Shown: positions 37,662 through 47,807, counted from the stretch's first letter. The stretch is 64,000 bases of DNA from Stigmatella ashevillena (GCF_028368975.1 NZ_JAQNDM010000002.1:1736001-1800000), one strand, 5' to 3'. Numbers and translations: made by a program. The notes: a model not told the origin generated them from the sequence alone.

Positions 37662-40600
37662 GCTTGGTCCCCAGTGGCCACGTACCGAGCAGGGCGCCCG
37701 GAGAGCTTCTCAACGAGCCCGTCGGCGATGAGCTTCTTCAGCGCCTTGGCGACGAGCGCCTTGGTGACGCCCACGGCGCTGGCGAGCTCGACGTCGGTCG
37801 GCCCCTCGGGCGGTTCGGCGTCCTCGCCGTCGTCTTCCTCGTCCTCTTCGACCTCGGGCTTCCAGGCCGAGAGCGCGGCGAGCACCTCGGCCGGGTCGAC
37901 CGTCATGCGCTTCGGCGCTGCAGGCGGCGTCCACTTGCGCAGATCGCCCACGGCCACGCCGAGCGCGTGCGCCTCGCCCGCCACGAAGTCGCGGAAGAAC
38001 TCGCCAAGCTTCATGCCCCCGAAGTCAGCCGACGGTTCGTTGTGCCACTGGAGGAGCCAGGGCACGCGCTCGTCGAGGCCGGCGAGCAGCGGCACGAGGC
38101 GGTCCTTCTGCCAGCCGTCCTCCGTCTTGCGGCGCTGGTACAGGCCGGAGAGCGCCTGCGCGACCTGCAGGGGGTTCCAGCCCGCCCAGCCGACGAGCGG
38201 CGTCGTGTCCTCGTCGGTGTTGCCGCCGGGTACGGTGACGAAGCGCTCCTTCGGCACGTCGAGCTTTCCGCGCAGACCCCAGTAGTGCCGGAGGAAGTCC
38301 TTGGGACCGTACTTGTCAGGCACCGGGATGCTCTTGAGGTTCAGTCGCTTCAGCTCCTCTTGGAGCTTCTTCGGATCCTCGTCCTCAATACGCTGCAGCC
38401 GCCAGGTCTCCTCCCAGCTCGCGCGCTTCTCCAGGCCGGCCTCGGCGTAGCGGTAGCCCGCGAGGAAAGGCACGCCCTCGCTATCGATGAGATCGGAGAG
38501 GAGCTTCACGAGATCGAGGCCGCTCTCCTCGGTGAGCAGCTCGTGCGCAGCGGCGACCGCCGGATCGCGCCCGAGTTCCAGGGCGAGCTGACGCGCGGTG
38601 CGCAGCTCGGGCTGCGCTTGGTCACGAAATGACTTCTCAATGCGCGCGAGCAGCCATCTGCGCACGGCGTCGGAGAATGCCTTCTTGTCGTCGGGCGGCG
38701 ACCAGCGGCGCTTAGTTTCGGGCGTCTCGAGCAGGCGAAGTTGCCTGCCGTGCTCGGGCTGGTCGAGGAGGCGCAAACGCTGGCGGTAGAGCTCGGCGAG
38801 CGGACCGCCGACGTCCTTCGGGGCCTCGCGCTTGTGGACGCGGAACCAGTCCGACGCCGAAATGTCGGTCGCGACCTCGCGCGCCAACCGCACCTCGAAG
38901 GGGCGGTGGTTCGGCTCGACGGGCACGCGCACGGCATCGACCGAGGGCGCTTCGAACGTCGGCAGACCGAAAAGGCCGTAGACGCGCCAATCCATCTCCT
39001 CTTGCAGCGAGACGAGGATGCCTCGCAGGCGCGCCCGCTCGGCGAGGCTCTTGGCGCGCGCATCGCGAAGCACGGCGAGCTTGGGCGTCGACGAGAGCGT
39101 CGCTGTAACAACCTTCTCAGGTGCCTGCTCGGCCATATGCTTCACGGTCTCCTCGGCCGCGACGACGAGGTCGAGCAGCTTGGTGCGCAGGCCCTCGATC
39201 TTCGGGACCGGGAGCTGCTGGAGTAGGTTGCCGGCGTACTCAAGATGGCGATTCCATTGCGTCGCAGACAGTCGAGCGCCATCTCCAACCTGATCACCAC
39301 CCTTCGGGAACATTACGAGGCGACACCAGAACGCGACGGTGGAGGAGTTCAGGTAGCCGATGAACGCGAGGTGGTCGGACTCATCACGGTGCGATGGCAG
39401 TTTGATGACGGGTGCGCTCTGCTTGAAAATCCTGCCGCCATGATCCAGTGCGAAGTGGTTGTGCGTCGCGACAAACGCAAGCGCGATCGACAACGGCGTG
39501 CTGTGCTTCGACCGCGACAATCGACGGAGATCGAACCACTTCTTCCCGGCCGTCTTCATCGAAGTGGAGCCGGACACGACGCGCTCTTCAAGGATGCGTC
39601 GCGCAAACCACAGAGTTCGAATCACTCGTTGATCCTCAACCACATCGAGCGTCTTAGGATCGAAGGGGCGGATAGCGACATCGACCGAGCTGATCGCCCA
39701 GTCTCGAATGACGTCACCGACCCCCACTGGAATGGTCGGCAAATCCCTCGCGACATGAGCAGGTCGAACGAAGGCCTCGTCTTGGCCGATGATCACCGAG
39801 TAGCCAATGTCGTCGATGACCGTGCTAAGAGTGTCCGGGGCGGTCGCCTTCATCGCTTGCAGGAAACCGCGCGCACCACCACCCGTCAGCACCCACGGAT
39901 GACGGGCGGATTCACTGCGGGTGATCTCTTCGACCGAGATGTGAGATCCGTCGAAGCCCGGCTCGGCGTGGTGAGCGATAATCTCCTTCCACACAGGAGC
40001 AGCCGCCGGATTAGTGGGCACGTCCCGCTCGCCACGTTTGCCGAGAACCGCGACTACGTTGGCGCCTGCGGGCTCTCTGTTGCGCCCGAACATGAGGAGC
40101 GTCGGAGTCCCGTGACCAGGCAGGTAGCAGCCAGAGGTGTCAACGATCTTCGCCAGATCGAAGCGCGGGAGAACCTTCTGGATCAGCGGCGCCCCAAAGT
40201 CTCGCTTGGTGAAGGAGTTGGCGTTGATGAGCCCAACGAAGCCACCCTGAAGTGCGAGTTCGAAGAAGCGCTCGGTGAAAGGCGCAGCCAGGGCAAATTG
40301 TCCGGCTGCGCTTCGATACATCTCGATGAACTTCTTGCGCTTAACTCCATCCTTCTCGGTGATGTACGGCGGGTTACCGACGACGGCATGGAATCGCTTG
40401 CTGAGTACGCTCTCGACGTCGCCGCGATTCTCAAGCTGGAACAGGCGCTCACCCCAGTGCAGATCGTCGCCCAATGACATCTGCCCCTTCGAGTCCGCAC
40501 GCTGGTCGAAGCGATGAAGGAGGCTATCGGCGACGACGACGTGGGGACGGATGTCGGGGGCCTTCTCGAGACGCTTGATGCCCACTGCATCGAGCAGGGC

Positions 40601-41461
40601 GAGCACCAGGCGGAAGCGGGCGATGGCGACCGCGTAGGGGTTGATGTCGACGCCGTAGACCTGGTCGAGCGCGCGGCGCGCGAGGTCCGCGATGTGCTCC
40701 GTCGGCGCCTCCTTCTGCCAGCGCCCGAGGAGCCGCCGGAACCCACCGAGCAGGAAGTGGCCCGAGCCGCAGGTCGGGTCGATGAGGCTCACGTCCTTGA
40801 GTCCGAACTCCGAGATAGCCGGGTCGAGCGTCTGGTCGAGGATGAACTCCTCGACGAACTCCGGCGTCTGGAGCAACGCGTAGCGCTTGCGGACTGCCTC
40901 GGAGAGGTCCTGGTACAGATCGCCCAGGAAGCGCGTGTCCTCGCGCGTGAAGACCAGCGCGGGCGCACCGCTCGCATCGCGCTTGCGGAAGAAGTCGAGC
41001 ATTGCCTTGGCGCCCTCGCTCGACGGCGAGAGCACCCAGATCGGGTTGTGCTTGGTGTCGAAGACATCGCGCGCGCCGGGGAGCTTCGAAAGCTCGCGGA
41101 ACACCGCGAGGAGGTACTCGCGCGGCCCGAGGAACGGCGCGACCTGAAGGTACAGAGCCTCGCGGTCTTCAGCGGCGCGCAGCGCATCCCCCGAGGCGCC
41201 GGCCACGCGCGGGGCGATGTAGCCGCGGTCTTCGAGCGTGCGCACGAAGACGACCGACAAGATCCACGCGACGGCGAGCTGGGTGACGCGCTCACGACGC
41301 CACGGGTCGAAGCCGAGCCCCGTCTGTCCGGACTTCTGCTCGTCCTCCCACGCCTTCTTCAGGCCGGCCTCGACGCTATCCGTCTTCGCGCGCGCGAAGA
41401 GGTCCTTCTCGATCGCCTTGAGTGCGGGCTGCAGCAGCTTCGGCAAGTTCGCGATGCTCAT
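37658..41461 (-). CDS. pglX: BREX adenine-specific DNA methyltransferase PglX
   Basis: The product has 1267 residues from the ATG at 41461 (MSIANLPKLLQ), two bases after the pglW stop; the upstream ATG at 41503 would overlap pglW. SAM motif I is DPTCGSGHF (residues 228-236) and the catalytic motif is NPPY (363-366), typical of N6-adenine methyltransferases. Residues about 400-750 (DNA about 39240-40460) should hold the target-recognition region. This part uses noticeably more A/T-ending codons than both flanks. The C-terminus ends in a winged-helix-like region (LASAVGVTKALVAKALKKL). PglX marks host DNA so that BREX spares it. Confidence 0.95.
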   Translation of the reverse strand: MSIANLPKLLQPALKAIEKDLFARAKTDSVEAGLKKAWEDEQKSGQTGLGFDPWRRERVTQLAVAWILSVVFVRTLEDRGYIAPRVAGASGDALRAAEDREALYLQVAPFLGPREYLLAVFRELSKLPGARDVFDTKHNPIWVLSPSSEGAKAMLDFFRKRDASGAPALVFTREDTRFLGDLYQDLSEAVRKRYALLQTPEFVEEFILDQTLDPAISEFGLKDVSLIDPTCGSGHFLLGGFRRLLGRWQKEAPTEHIADLARRALDQVYGVDINPYAVAIARFRLVLALLDAVGIKRLEKAPDIRPHVVVADSLLHRFDQRADSKGQMSLGDDLHWGERLFQLENRGDVESVLSKRFHAVVGNPPYITEKDGVKRKKFIEMYRSAAGQFALAAPFTERFFELALQGGFVGLINANSFTKRDFGAPLIQKVLPRFDLAKIVDTSGCYLPGHGTPTLLMFGRNREPAGANVVAVLGKRGERDVPTNPAAAPVWKEIIAHHAEPGFDGSHISVEEITRSESARHPWVLTGGGARGFLQAMKATAPDTLSTVIDDIGYSVIIGQDEAFVRPAHVARDLPTIPVGVGDVIRDWAISSVDVAIRPFDPKTLDVVEDQRVIRTLWFARRILEERVVSGSTSMKTAGKKWFDLRRLSRSKHSTPLSIALAFVATHNHFALDHGGRIFKQSAPVIKLPSHRDESDHLAFIGYLNSSTVAFWCRLVMFPKGGDQVGDGARLSATQWNRHLEYAGNLLQQLPVPKIEGLRTKLLDLVVAAEETVKHMAEQAPEKVVTATLSSTPKLAVLRDARAKSLAERARLRGILVSLQEEMDWRVYGLFGLPTFEAPSVDAVRVPVEPNHRPFEVRLAREVATDISASDWFRVHKREAPKDVGGPLAELYRQRLRLLDQPEHGRQLRLLETPETKRRWSPPDDKKAFSDAVRRWLLARIEKSFRDQAQPELRTARQLALELGRDPAVAAAHELLTEESGLDLVKLLSDLIDSEGVPFLAGYRYAEAGLEKRASWEETWRLQRIEDEDPKKLQEELKRLNLKSIPVPDKYGPKDFLRHYWGLRGKLDVPKERFVTVPGGNTDEDTTPLVGWAGWNPLQVAQALSGLYQRRKTEDGWQKDRLVPLLAGLDERVPWLLQWHNEPSADFGGMKLGEFFRDFVAGEAHALGVAVGDLRKWTPPAAPKRMTVDPAEVLAALSAWKPEVEEDEEDDGEDAEPPEGPTDVELASAVGVTKALVAKALKKLIADGLVEKLSGRPARYVATGDQA

Positions 41462-41463
41462 CG

Positions 41464-44400
41464 TCAGGGCGTCTCCGCGGCTTTGTGGGCGTTCGCCAGC
41501 CACGCATCGGGCATGACGAGCCGCTGGCTCGGTAGCGGCGCGGGAACAGGCAGCCGGCCATTGATGGAGGGGGCGGTGCCGTCGGCGTGCGACGGAACCA
41601 CGAGCAGGATGGCGGGCGCGTCACCGCGCTCCGCTTCGTCGACGATGTGCGAGAGCGCACCGGAGAGGCCGTAGCGCGCAAGCGCTCCGGGCCACGCAAG
41701 GATGAGCGTCTGCTCGCGGCGCTTCAAGAGGTCGTCGACGACGCCGTCGGTCGCCTGGCGCACCAGCTCGAGGAGCAGCGGCCAGTCAGGGCCATCGGGG
41801 CCCGCGCGGTCGGCGGCCTCGATGTTCGCCCAGTCGACATCGAGCTTTGCTGCGGTCTTTCGAACGGCGGCGAAGAGCTCGTGGTCCAGCGACACGGCCT
41901 TCGTCTTGAGCGCCGAGGCGAGCGCGTCGGTCGCGTGGCTCGCGATGTCGGCTCGTACCTGCACGACGCGGAAGCGGCCCGCCGCGACACCGCGATCGAG
42001 CTGGTCCTGGAAGGCTGCCGCCCGCTGCGCATCGGGGCTGCGCCGCTGCGGGAGGCCAGGGGCCGTGGGCTTCCGCGCGGGCAGTGCCACGGTCATCGAC
42101 GTGTGCGCGTGCACGCCCGGGCGCACATACTCGCCCGAGCCGACGTCAGGCATGAACACGAGCCCATGCGGGGCGAGCAGCGCATCGAGAGCTGGACGCT
42201 CGGGGAGCGGCGCGGCCTCGGGGTAGCGCGCGGCGACGCGCTTCTTCACGGCGTCGGGCGTGAGGCCCTCGCCCGAGAGCGCCGCGAGGCTCAGGGCCAG
42301 GGCGCGCGTCGCGTCCATGCCGCGCGGGTAGAGCTCGAGGCGGGCCGAGGCCGCGGCGTTCGTGCTGGCGCGCGCGGCGAGCGTGAGGCGCTGGTCCGCC
42401 GGCAGCGTCGCGAGCGGCGTGCCCTCGGCGACCTCGGCGAGCTTGCTGCGCACCACCTCGGAGGAGAGAAGCGGCTCGGCCACGGCGAGGCTGTCGGCCG
42501 TCTCGGCCAGCGCAGCGAGCGCGTCGAGGACTTCGGGATCGCGCGCGACCCACGGCGTGCCGCCGACACGGCGCCAGGTGGCCGGCGGGTTTGGACGGAG
42601 CTCGAGGGCCACGCGCACGAGCGCCGCGGCGGTCCGCACGTCGTCGTCGCTCGGTGTTCCGTCGGTGCGCGCCTTCGCCAGCGCCTTCGCCAGGTCGACG
42701 AGCGGCGCGGCGGGCGCCAGCGCGTCGAGGGCCGAGGACAGCGCCTCGGTCAGCGAGGCCGCGGCCGCGCTGTCCCCCCACCGCTTGTTGCGCAGGAACT
42801 GGAGGCTCGCGTAAATCTGCGCCGGATCGAGGCCGAACGCGCCGGCCACCTCAGACACGGTGCGCGCCGCCGGAAGGCCCGTGTCGGGGCGCTCGTCGGG
42901 CAGCGAATCGAGGCCGACGAGCACGCGCAGGCGCTTGTTGGCCTCGTTCTGGCTGGCACGGCCGATCAGCTCGCGGGCCCAGTCGCCGAGCGAGCCGGGC
43001 GTCGGTTCTGCTGCCGCAAGCGCCACGAGCCGTTCACGCAGCGCCTCCGCGCGCGGCCTGCCGAGCAGCTTCTCGATGCGCGCGGCATGCGCGAGTGCAG
43101 CATCAACGGTGGTCTTGAGGCCCGCCGCGACGAGACGATCGACCGTGCTCGCGTCGATTCCGGCCTCGGGCTCCTCGAGAATCAGGCGCGGGCGCGCGAA
43201 GCCGGGCACGAGCACCGGGCGGTTCTCCACCTCGAAGCGGGCGCGAAGCTCGTCGGCAACCTTGACGATGTCGCGAGCGACCTGGGTGCCGACGCCGCGC
43301 ACGACCGAGAGCTGGTTGCGCGGCAGGAGCAGGAGCTCCGCGACCGTCGACACGCCCGCGCGGTCCAGCGCGTTGCGCGCGCGCGCCGAGAGCGGCAGCG
43401 CGTCGACCGGCGTCTCGGGGCGCACCTGGTCGAGCGCGATGGCGGAAGCGCCGTCGTCGGTCTCGGCCTCGACGGAGAGCGCGTGGACCCAGGCCTGGCG
43501 CATCGCCTCCGCGCTCGCGAAGCGCGCCTTCGCTTCGCGCGCGAAGGCTTTGCGGAAGAACGCGGTGAGGCGGTCGCGCACGGCCGCGTCGAAGCGCTCG
43601 GCCTCGACGACGATCTCGGAGGTCGCGTCGCCCTGCGGGAGCGTCGGACGGGCGGCCGTCAGCGCGTGGTAGAGCACGGCGGCGGCGGCGTAGCGGTCGG
43701 CCTCGGCGTCCCAGGCGCCGCGCAGGTAGAGCCATGGATCACGCCACTCGGCGGTGCCCGCGGTGATGGCGGTCGGGGCCGCCGACGAGAGCGAGAAGTC
43801 GAGCAAGAGCAGGTGGCTCTGCTTCTTCGAGAGGCTGGTGAAGCCGACGTTGGTCGGCTTGATGTCGCGGTGGGTGACCCCGGCCTCCTCGAGGTACTGG
43901 ACCGCCGACAGCAGGTCGTCGCCGTAGCGGCGCGCGAGCTCGAGCGGCAGCGTGCCCTGTTCGCGCAGCACATCACCGAGGCTGCGCTCTCCCGCGAACT
44001 CGAGGAGCAGGCACGGGAGCCCGCCCAGGGTGACGACGTCGCGCAGCGCGACGATGTGCTCGTGGCGCAGCTCGCGCAGCGTCTTCGCTTCGGAGAGCAG
44101 GCGCTCACCACAGCCGGCGTCGTGCGGGACCTTGAGCGCCAGGTCGCGCCCCTCGCGGCGCACGTGGAGCACGAGCGCCGTTCCGCCCGAGCCGAGGCGT
44201 CGCTCGACGCGCAGTCCCCCTTGCAGCGTGTCGCCCTTCTGCGCGTCACGCGGATCGGCGCCGGCGCCCACGTCGGCGGTGGGGCGCGTGAGCGCTTCGA
44301 GCACGAACGCGTTGAACCACTCGGCGATGTCGTCGGCACGCGCGTGGAGGTTCGGCTGCGTCGCGAAGGCGATGGCATCATCGAGGATGGCGAGGTCCGC

Positions 44401-45726
44401 GCGCACCGCTGACGGGCGCAGGCCCCCTTCGCCGTCCTTCACGCCCTTGATGCGCTGCTCGCGCTCCGGGACCGTGGCGGCCGGGTGCTGCCCGGTGAGC
44501 ACGAGCCACGCGAGACAGCCCACCGAGAACACGTCGCTCTCGTAGGTGGCCTTCGCGGGATCGGCGAGCACTTCGGGCGCCTGATACAGGCGGTCGACGT
44601 CCTGCGAGAGCTGGTGAAAGTGCCTCGTGCCGACGCTCGAGTGCTCGATCCACGCGGCGGTATGGAAGCGATGAAGGCGCACGTGGATGCGCCCGTCGCT
44701 GCCCCGCCGCACGAGCACCGACGCGGGCGAGAGGTTGCGGTGCAGGACACCCGAGCGGTGGCAGTGGGCGACCGCCTCGACGATCTGCTGCAGGAGCCCC
44801 AGGCGCTCGTCGAAGGTGAGGTTCGGCTCCTGGCGAACGAAGGCATGGAGCGGGAGCGATCCGGCGAAGGCCTCGAAGAGCACCGCCGGGCCCAGCGGGG
44901 CGTCATCGACGAAGGACCGGTACGCGAGGATGCCCGGGTGCTGGCCGATCTGCGCGAGCGTCTGCGCCTCGCGCTTGGCGGCGCGGTGGAGCTGCGAGCG
45001 TCGTTCGGCCGACGTCGCGGCGGGCACGAGGTAGCTGCGGACGCGCGCCTGGTCGGTCTCGACGACCGTGTTCTTCGCGAGGTGCTCCTGATAGCCCTCG
45101 CCGTCGTCGAGCAACAAGCCGAGCTGGTAGCCGCTCACCACGCGCGCCGTGGTGCTCGGGCGCAGCCCGATCTTGTGCGCAGCCTGGAGGAGCTGCTTCA
45201 TCATCGGCCGGTTGACGATGCGGCGCGCGTCGCGACCATCGAGCCCGTTGACGAGCTTGCTGCCGACGTCATCGGGGAGCAGGAGCCATGGCGGTCGACC
45301 GCTGTCGAGCCGGACTTCGGTCACGTTGGAGAGAAAGACCGCAGCATGAACGTAGGGGCGATCCGTCCCAAGGTGTCGTTCGAGCAGGTCTCCGAGCACC
45401 TTCGCCTTGAGGTTCGCGCCGGGGTACGGGCACTCGATCGTGCGGCGCCGCCCGTTCTCGGTGATCGTCCAGTCGACAATGTCACCCGTGAGCACGCCGG
45501 GGTGGCTCTTGATCTCGACGAGGAACAGACCCTGCCGCGAGAGGAAGAGAAGGTCGATCTCGTAGAGACGGCCCGACGACGGGTCATAGAGCTCGTGCAG
45601 CTCCCACGCCTGATGCGGATCGGTGTCCGAGAGCGACGCGTGCTTGTAGACGAGATCGAGCGCCTGCCGCTCCCAGGGAAACGGAGTCGGTCGACCGCGA
45701 TGGATGCGCGTCTCGGGAAGAGCCAC
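41464..45726 (-). CDS. pglW: BREX type 2 protein kinase PglW with NERD domain
   Basis: The product has 1420 residues. The N-terminal NERD nuclease-related domain is at residues 20-150 (YEIDLLFLSRQGLFLVEIKS, with the D...ExK pattern). A first kinase-like domain (about 230-470) has VLHRNLSPASVLV, so the HRD Asp is replaced and it is probably a pseudokinase. A second kinase domain (about 495-760) keeps GSGGTA, ALKVPHD and THRDIKPTNVGF, but has DFSLS where DFG is usual. A helix-hairpin-helix region (LSVVRGVGTQVARDIVKVA, about 800) follows, then a long C-terminus. PglW is the hallmark of type 2 BREX. Its GTG start shares one base with the upstream stop codon. Confidence 0.94.
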   Translation of the reverse strand: MALPETRIHRGRPTPFPWERQALDLVYKHASLSDTDPHQAWELHELYDPSSGRLYEIDLLFLSRQGLFLVEIKSHPGVLTGDIVDWTITENGRRRTIECPYPGANLKAKVLGDLLERHLGTDRPYVHAAVFLSNVTEVRLDSGRPPWLLLPDDVGSKLVNGLDGRDARRIVNRPMMKQLLQAAHKIGLRPSTTARVVSGYQLGLLLDDGEGYQEHLAKNTVVETDQARVRSYLVPAATSAERRSQLHRAAKREAQTLAQIGQHPGILAYRSFVDDAPLGPAVLFEAFAGSLPLHAFVRQEPNLTFDERLGLLQQIVEAVAHCHRSGVLHRNLSPASVLVRRGSDGRIHVRLHRFHTAAWIEHSSVGTRHFHQLSQDVDRLYQAPEVLADPAKATYESDVFSVGCLAWLVLTGQHPAATVPEREQRIKGVKDGEGGLRPSAVRADLAILDDAIAFATQPNLHARADDIAEWFNAFVLEALTRPTADVGAGADPRDAQKGDTLQGGLRVERRLGSGGTALVLHVRREGRDLALKVPHDAGCGERLLSEAKTLRELRHEHIVALRDVVTLGGLPCLLLEFAGERSLGDVLREQGTLPLELARRYGDDLLSAVQYLEEAGVTHRDIKPTNVGFTSLSKKQSHLLLLDFSLSSAAPTAITAGTAEWRDPWLYLRGAWDAEADRYAAAAVLYHALTAARPTLPQGDATSEIVVEAERFDAAVRDRLTAFFRKAFAREAKARFASAEAMRQAWVHALSVEAETDDGASAIALDQVRPETPVDALPLSARARNALDRAGVSTVAELLLLPRNQLSVVRGVGTQVARDIVKVADELRARFEVENRPVLVPGFARPRLILEEPEAGIDASTVDRLVAAGLKTTVDAALAHAARIEKLLGRPRAEALRERLVALAAAEPTPGSLGDWARELIGRASQNEANKRLRVLVGLDSLPDERPDTGLPAARTVSEVAGAFGLDPAQIYASLQFLRNKRWGDSAAAASLTEALSSALDALAPAAPLVDLAKALAKARTDGTPSDDDVRTAAALVRVALELRPNPPATWRRVGGTPWVARDPEVLDALAALAETADSLAVAEPLLSSEVVRSKLAEVAEGTPLATLPADQRLTLAARASTNAAASARLELYPRGMDATRALALSLAALSGEGLTPDAVKKRVAARYPEAAPLPERPALDALLAPHGLVFMPDVGSGEYVRPGVHAHTSMTVALPARKPTAPGLPQRRSPDAQRAAAFQDQLDRGVAAGRFRVVQVRADIASHATDALASALKTKAVSLDHELFAAVRKTAAKLDVDWANIEAADRAGPDGPDWPLLLELVRQATDGVVDDLLKRREQTLILAWPGALARYGLSGALSHIVDEAERGDAPAILLVVPSHADGTAPSINGRLPVPAPLPSQRLVMPDAWLANAHKAAETP

Positions 45727-46430
45727 TACTTGCCCCCCACCTTCCGCGCGAGCTCGGCGGCTTCAGGCTCGGCGTCGGGCGAAACCACCGCCGCGTCGAG
45801 GTGAGCAAAGCCCGCCGCGCGCAGCGCGCTGTCGGCGCCTTCGGCCGGGCGGACGAGAGCCGTGCGACCGCGCGCGCCGAGCAGCACCGCGGCGAGCCCC
45901 GCGAGTTGGCGCCAGGCCGCCTTGTCCGCGACGACGACGACCTGGTCCGTCCACGAGAGCGCCCGATTTTCAGCGAACACCCTGGCGACCGAAACGATCG
46001 CGGTGCCGCCCGCGACGACGAGCCTGGTCGACGGCGTGACGGGTGGGACGGGAACGTTCGCTGCCTTCACACCGAGCCCGTAGGCAATGTGCTCGAGCGT
46101 TGCCGGCGCGTCGGGCTCGGCGAGCAGGCGCTTCGCGGCGAGATCATCGATGCCGCCCCAGTCGGGACCAAAGGGCTCGTCGGCGACCAGGCCGAAGAAG
46201 CCGAAGCACTCCGACGGCGAGAACGCGGCGCCCCACGTTCCGGCGGCGTCGCGGAGGAGGATGTCGATACGGTCGCCAGCGCCGAGCGCGCCCGCGAACT
46301 GCGTCCAGCGCGCCTCGGCGTCGGCGCCGAAGCGGCGGGGCGTGGACTCGCGGGCGTCGAGCGCGCGGAGGCCGAGCACGGCAGCGCCGTAGAAGGCCGA
46401 GCGCTCCTGCGGGGTCAGCGGGGTCGTCAC
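45726..46430 (-). CDS. Unassigned 234-aa protein in the BREX operon
   Basis: The start chosen is the GTG at 46430 (TTPLTPQERSAFYGAAVLGL), which overlaps the stop of the HTH gene (GTGA); the open frame extends to 46679. The first half is helical with LRDAAGTWGAAFSPSECFGF. The second half looks like alternating strands and helices (TRLVVAGGTAIVSVARVF; VVVVADKAAWRQLAGLAAVLLG), perhaps a Rossmann-like fold. I recognise no family. Lying between the HTH gene and pglW with overlaps on both sides, it is almost certainly translated with the BREX genes and may be an accessory subunit (inference). Confidence 0.8.
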   Translation of the reverse strand: MTTPLTPQERSAFYGAAVLGLRALDARESTPRRFGADAEARWTQFAGALGAGDRIDILLRDAAGTWGAAFSPSECFGFFGLVADEPFGPDWGGIDDLAAKRLLAEPDAPATLEHIAYGLGVKAANVPVPPVTPSTRLVVAGGTAIVSVARVFAENRALSWTDQVVVVADKAAWRQLAGLAAVLLGARGRTALVRPAEGADSALRAAGFAHLDAAVVSPDAEPEAAELARKVGGK

Positions 46431-46624
46431 TTCAACTCCTCCTCGCCGGCAGCGCGGCGGGTCTTCGCGTCGATCCAGGTGTCCAAGTCCGTGCGGCGGA
46501 AGCGCCACTGCCCTCCCACCTTGAACGCTGGCAACTCCGCCTTCTGCGCCATCGTGTAGACGGTTTTCTCTGCAACTTTGAGGAGTTGCGCGACCTCGGG
46601 AAGCGTGAGGATCTCGTCCGACAT
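46427..46624 (-). CDS. Small helix-turn-helix protein (excisionase/AlpA-like), first gene of the BREX operon
   Basis: The product has 65 residues from the ATG at 46624, with GGAG about ten bases upstream. It is a MerR-like HTH_17 domain: LTLPEVAQLLKVAEKTVYTM, then FKVGGQWRFRRTDLDTWI. This fold is found in excisionases and small DNA-binding regulators. As promoter-proximal gene of the BREX operon, facing a divergent gene, it is a good candidate for an autoregulator of the system (inference). Confidence 0.87.
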   Translation of the reverse strand: MSDEILTLPEVAQLLKVAEKTVYTMAQKAELPAFKVGGQWRFRRTDLDTWIDAKTRRAAGEEELK

Positions 46625-46856
46625 GGGGCGAAGCTCCGGCAACAGTTGGCAGAGTTTGCCAGCGGTCGCCAAAGTACACCTACGGTCGGGGCCTCAACAA
46701 GAGGTGCTGCGCTCAAGCCCCGACTCGCTGGTCGGCGGCGATGGCTGAACCCCGCTGGTCCGCCCGGAAACTCGGCCTTCTCGACGGCTTCATGTAGGTT
46801 GGCGAGGCGGACTGCTCGCTCGACATACACTGAACTTACGAGCAGCATATACCCAC
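46625..46856. promoter_or_regulatory. Divergent promoter region between the BREX operon and the TcmP pair
   Basis: This 232-base gap lies between divergently transcribed units and must contain both promoters. The part next to the TcmP gene is clearly richer in A/T (46825-46855, including CATATACCCACATG), which fits a -10 region. I cannot define a specific operator. Confidence 0.5.
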
Positions 46857-47807
46857 ATGGCAATGCGCTCGCGAGCAACGGCAAAGGGCAAGGCCCACAG
46901 CTTCGGAGGGGACTGGACCTCCACGAAGCTGGACGTGCTCGCGAAGTACCTCGCGAAGTACCTCGACGCGCTCAAGAACCAACCGTTCAAGACGGCCTAC
47001 ATCGACGCGTTCGCGGGCACTGGGTACCGCACGATGCGCCGCGAGCGGGAAGAGGAGCCGACCGGCAACCTGCTGTTCCCAGATCTCGCGACTGACGAAC
47101 CGCAGCAGCTCCTCGACGGTTCCGCCCGCCTTGCGCTCAAGGCGCGGGGCTCAGGAGCCCCGGAGGATGCTCCTCGCTTCCATCGCTTCATCTTCATCGA
47201 GCGCGACGCGAAGCGCTGCGCGGAGCTCGTGGCGCTGAAGTCCGAGCCCGAGTTCGCCGCCCTCGCGGCTGACATCCGCGTCGAGCAGGGAGACGCGAAC
47301 GCCGAGATCCAGAAGATCTGCGCGAAGAACTGGAGTGGGCACCGCGCCGTGCTCTTCCTCGACCCCTACGGCATGCAGGTCGAGTGGCAGACCATCGAGG
47401 CCATCGCGAAGACGAAGGCGATCGACCTCTGGCTGCTCTTCCCGCTCGGCATCGGCGTCAGCCGCCTGCTCACACGCTCGGGCGAGATCCCCAAGGGCTG
47501 GCGGACGCGGCTCGATAAGCTGCTCGGGACCACGAACTGGTACGACGAGTTCTACAAGGTCGAGCACAAAGCCGATCTGTTCGGCAACGACGAGGAGCGC
47601 GTCGTCAAGGCGACGAACGAGACGATCGCGCGCTACTTCAACGACCGCCTCAAGACGATCTTCCCCGCCAACGGCGTCGCCGAACCGGGCATATTGCGGA
47701 ACTCGTCGAACAACCCTCTCTACCTGCTGTGCTTCGCTGCGGGGAACGATAGAGGCGCGCCCATCGCGGTGAAGATCGCCAACCACATTCTCAAGGAGAC
47801 GCGCTGA
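46857..47807 (+). CDS. tcmP: Three-Cys-motif partner protein TcmP
   Basis: The product has 316 residues and matches the TcmP family pattern: [20 protein letters not shown] near the start, [51 protein letters not shown]. The DAFAGTG and DPYG motifs give it the look of a methyltransferase-like Rossmann fold. TcmP genes are paired with three-Cys-motif proteins, as here, where the next gene overlaps by one base (TGATG). Their biochemical role is not established; they occur in mobile and defence regions. Confidence 0.9.
   Translation: MAMRSRATAKGKAHSFGGDWTSTKLDVLAKYLAKYLDALKNQPFKTAYIDAFAGTGYRTMRREREEEPTGNLLFPDLATDEPQQLLDGSARLALKARGSGAPEDAPRFHRFIFIERDAKRCAELVALKSEPEFAALAADIRVEQGDANAEIQKICAKNWSGHRAVLFLDPYGMQVEWQTIEAIAKTKAIDLWLLFPLGIGVSRLLTRSGEIPKGWRTRLDKLLGTTNWYDEFYKVEHKADLFGNDEERVVKATNETIARYFNDRLKTIFPANGVAEPGILRNSSNNPLYLLCFAAGNDRGAPIAVKIANHILKETR

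Noticed and set aside
41587-44412. 941-codon open frame on the plus strand
   Set aside because: It is antisense to pglW, where NERD and kinase motifs are readable.
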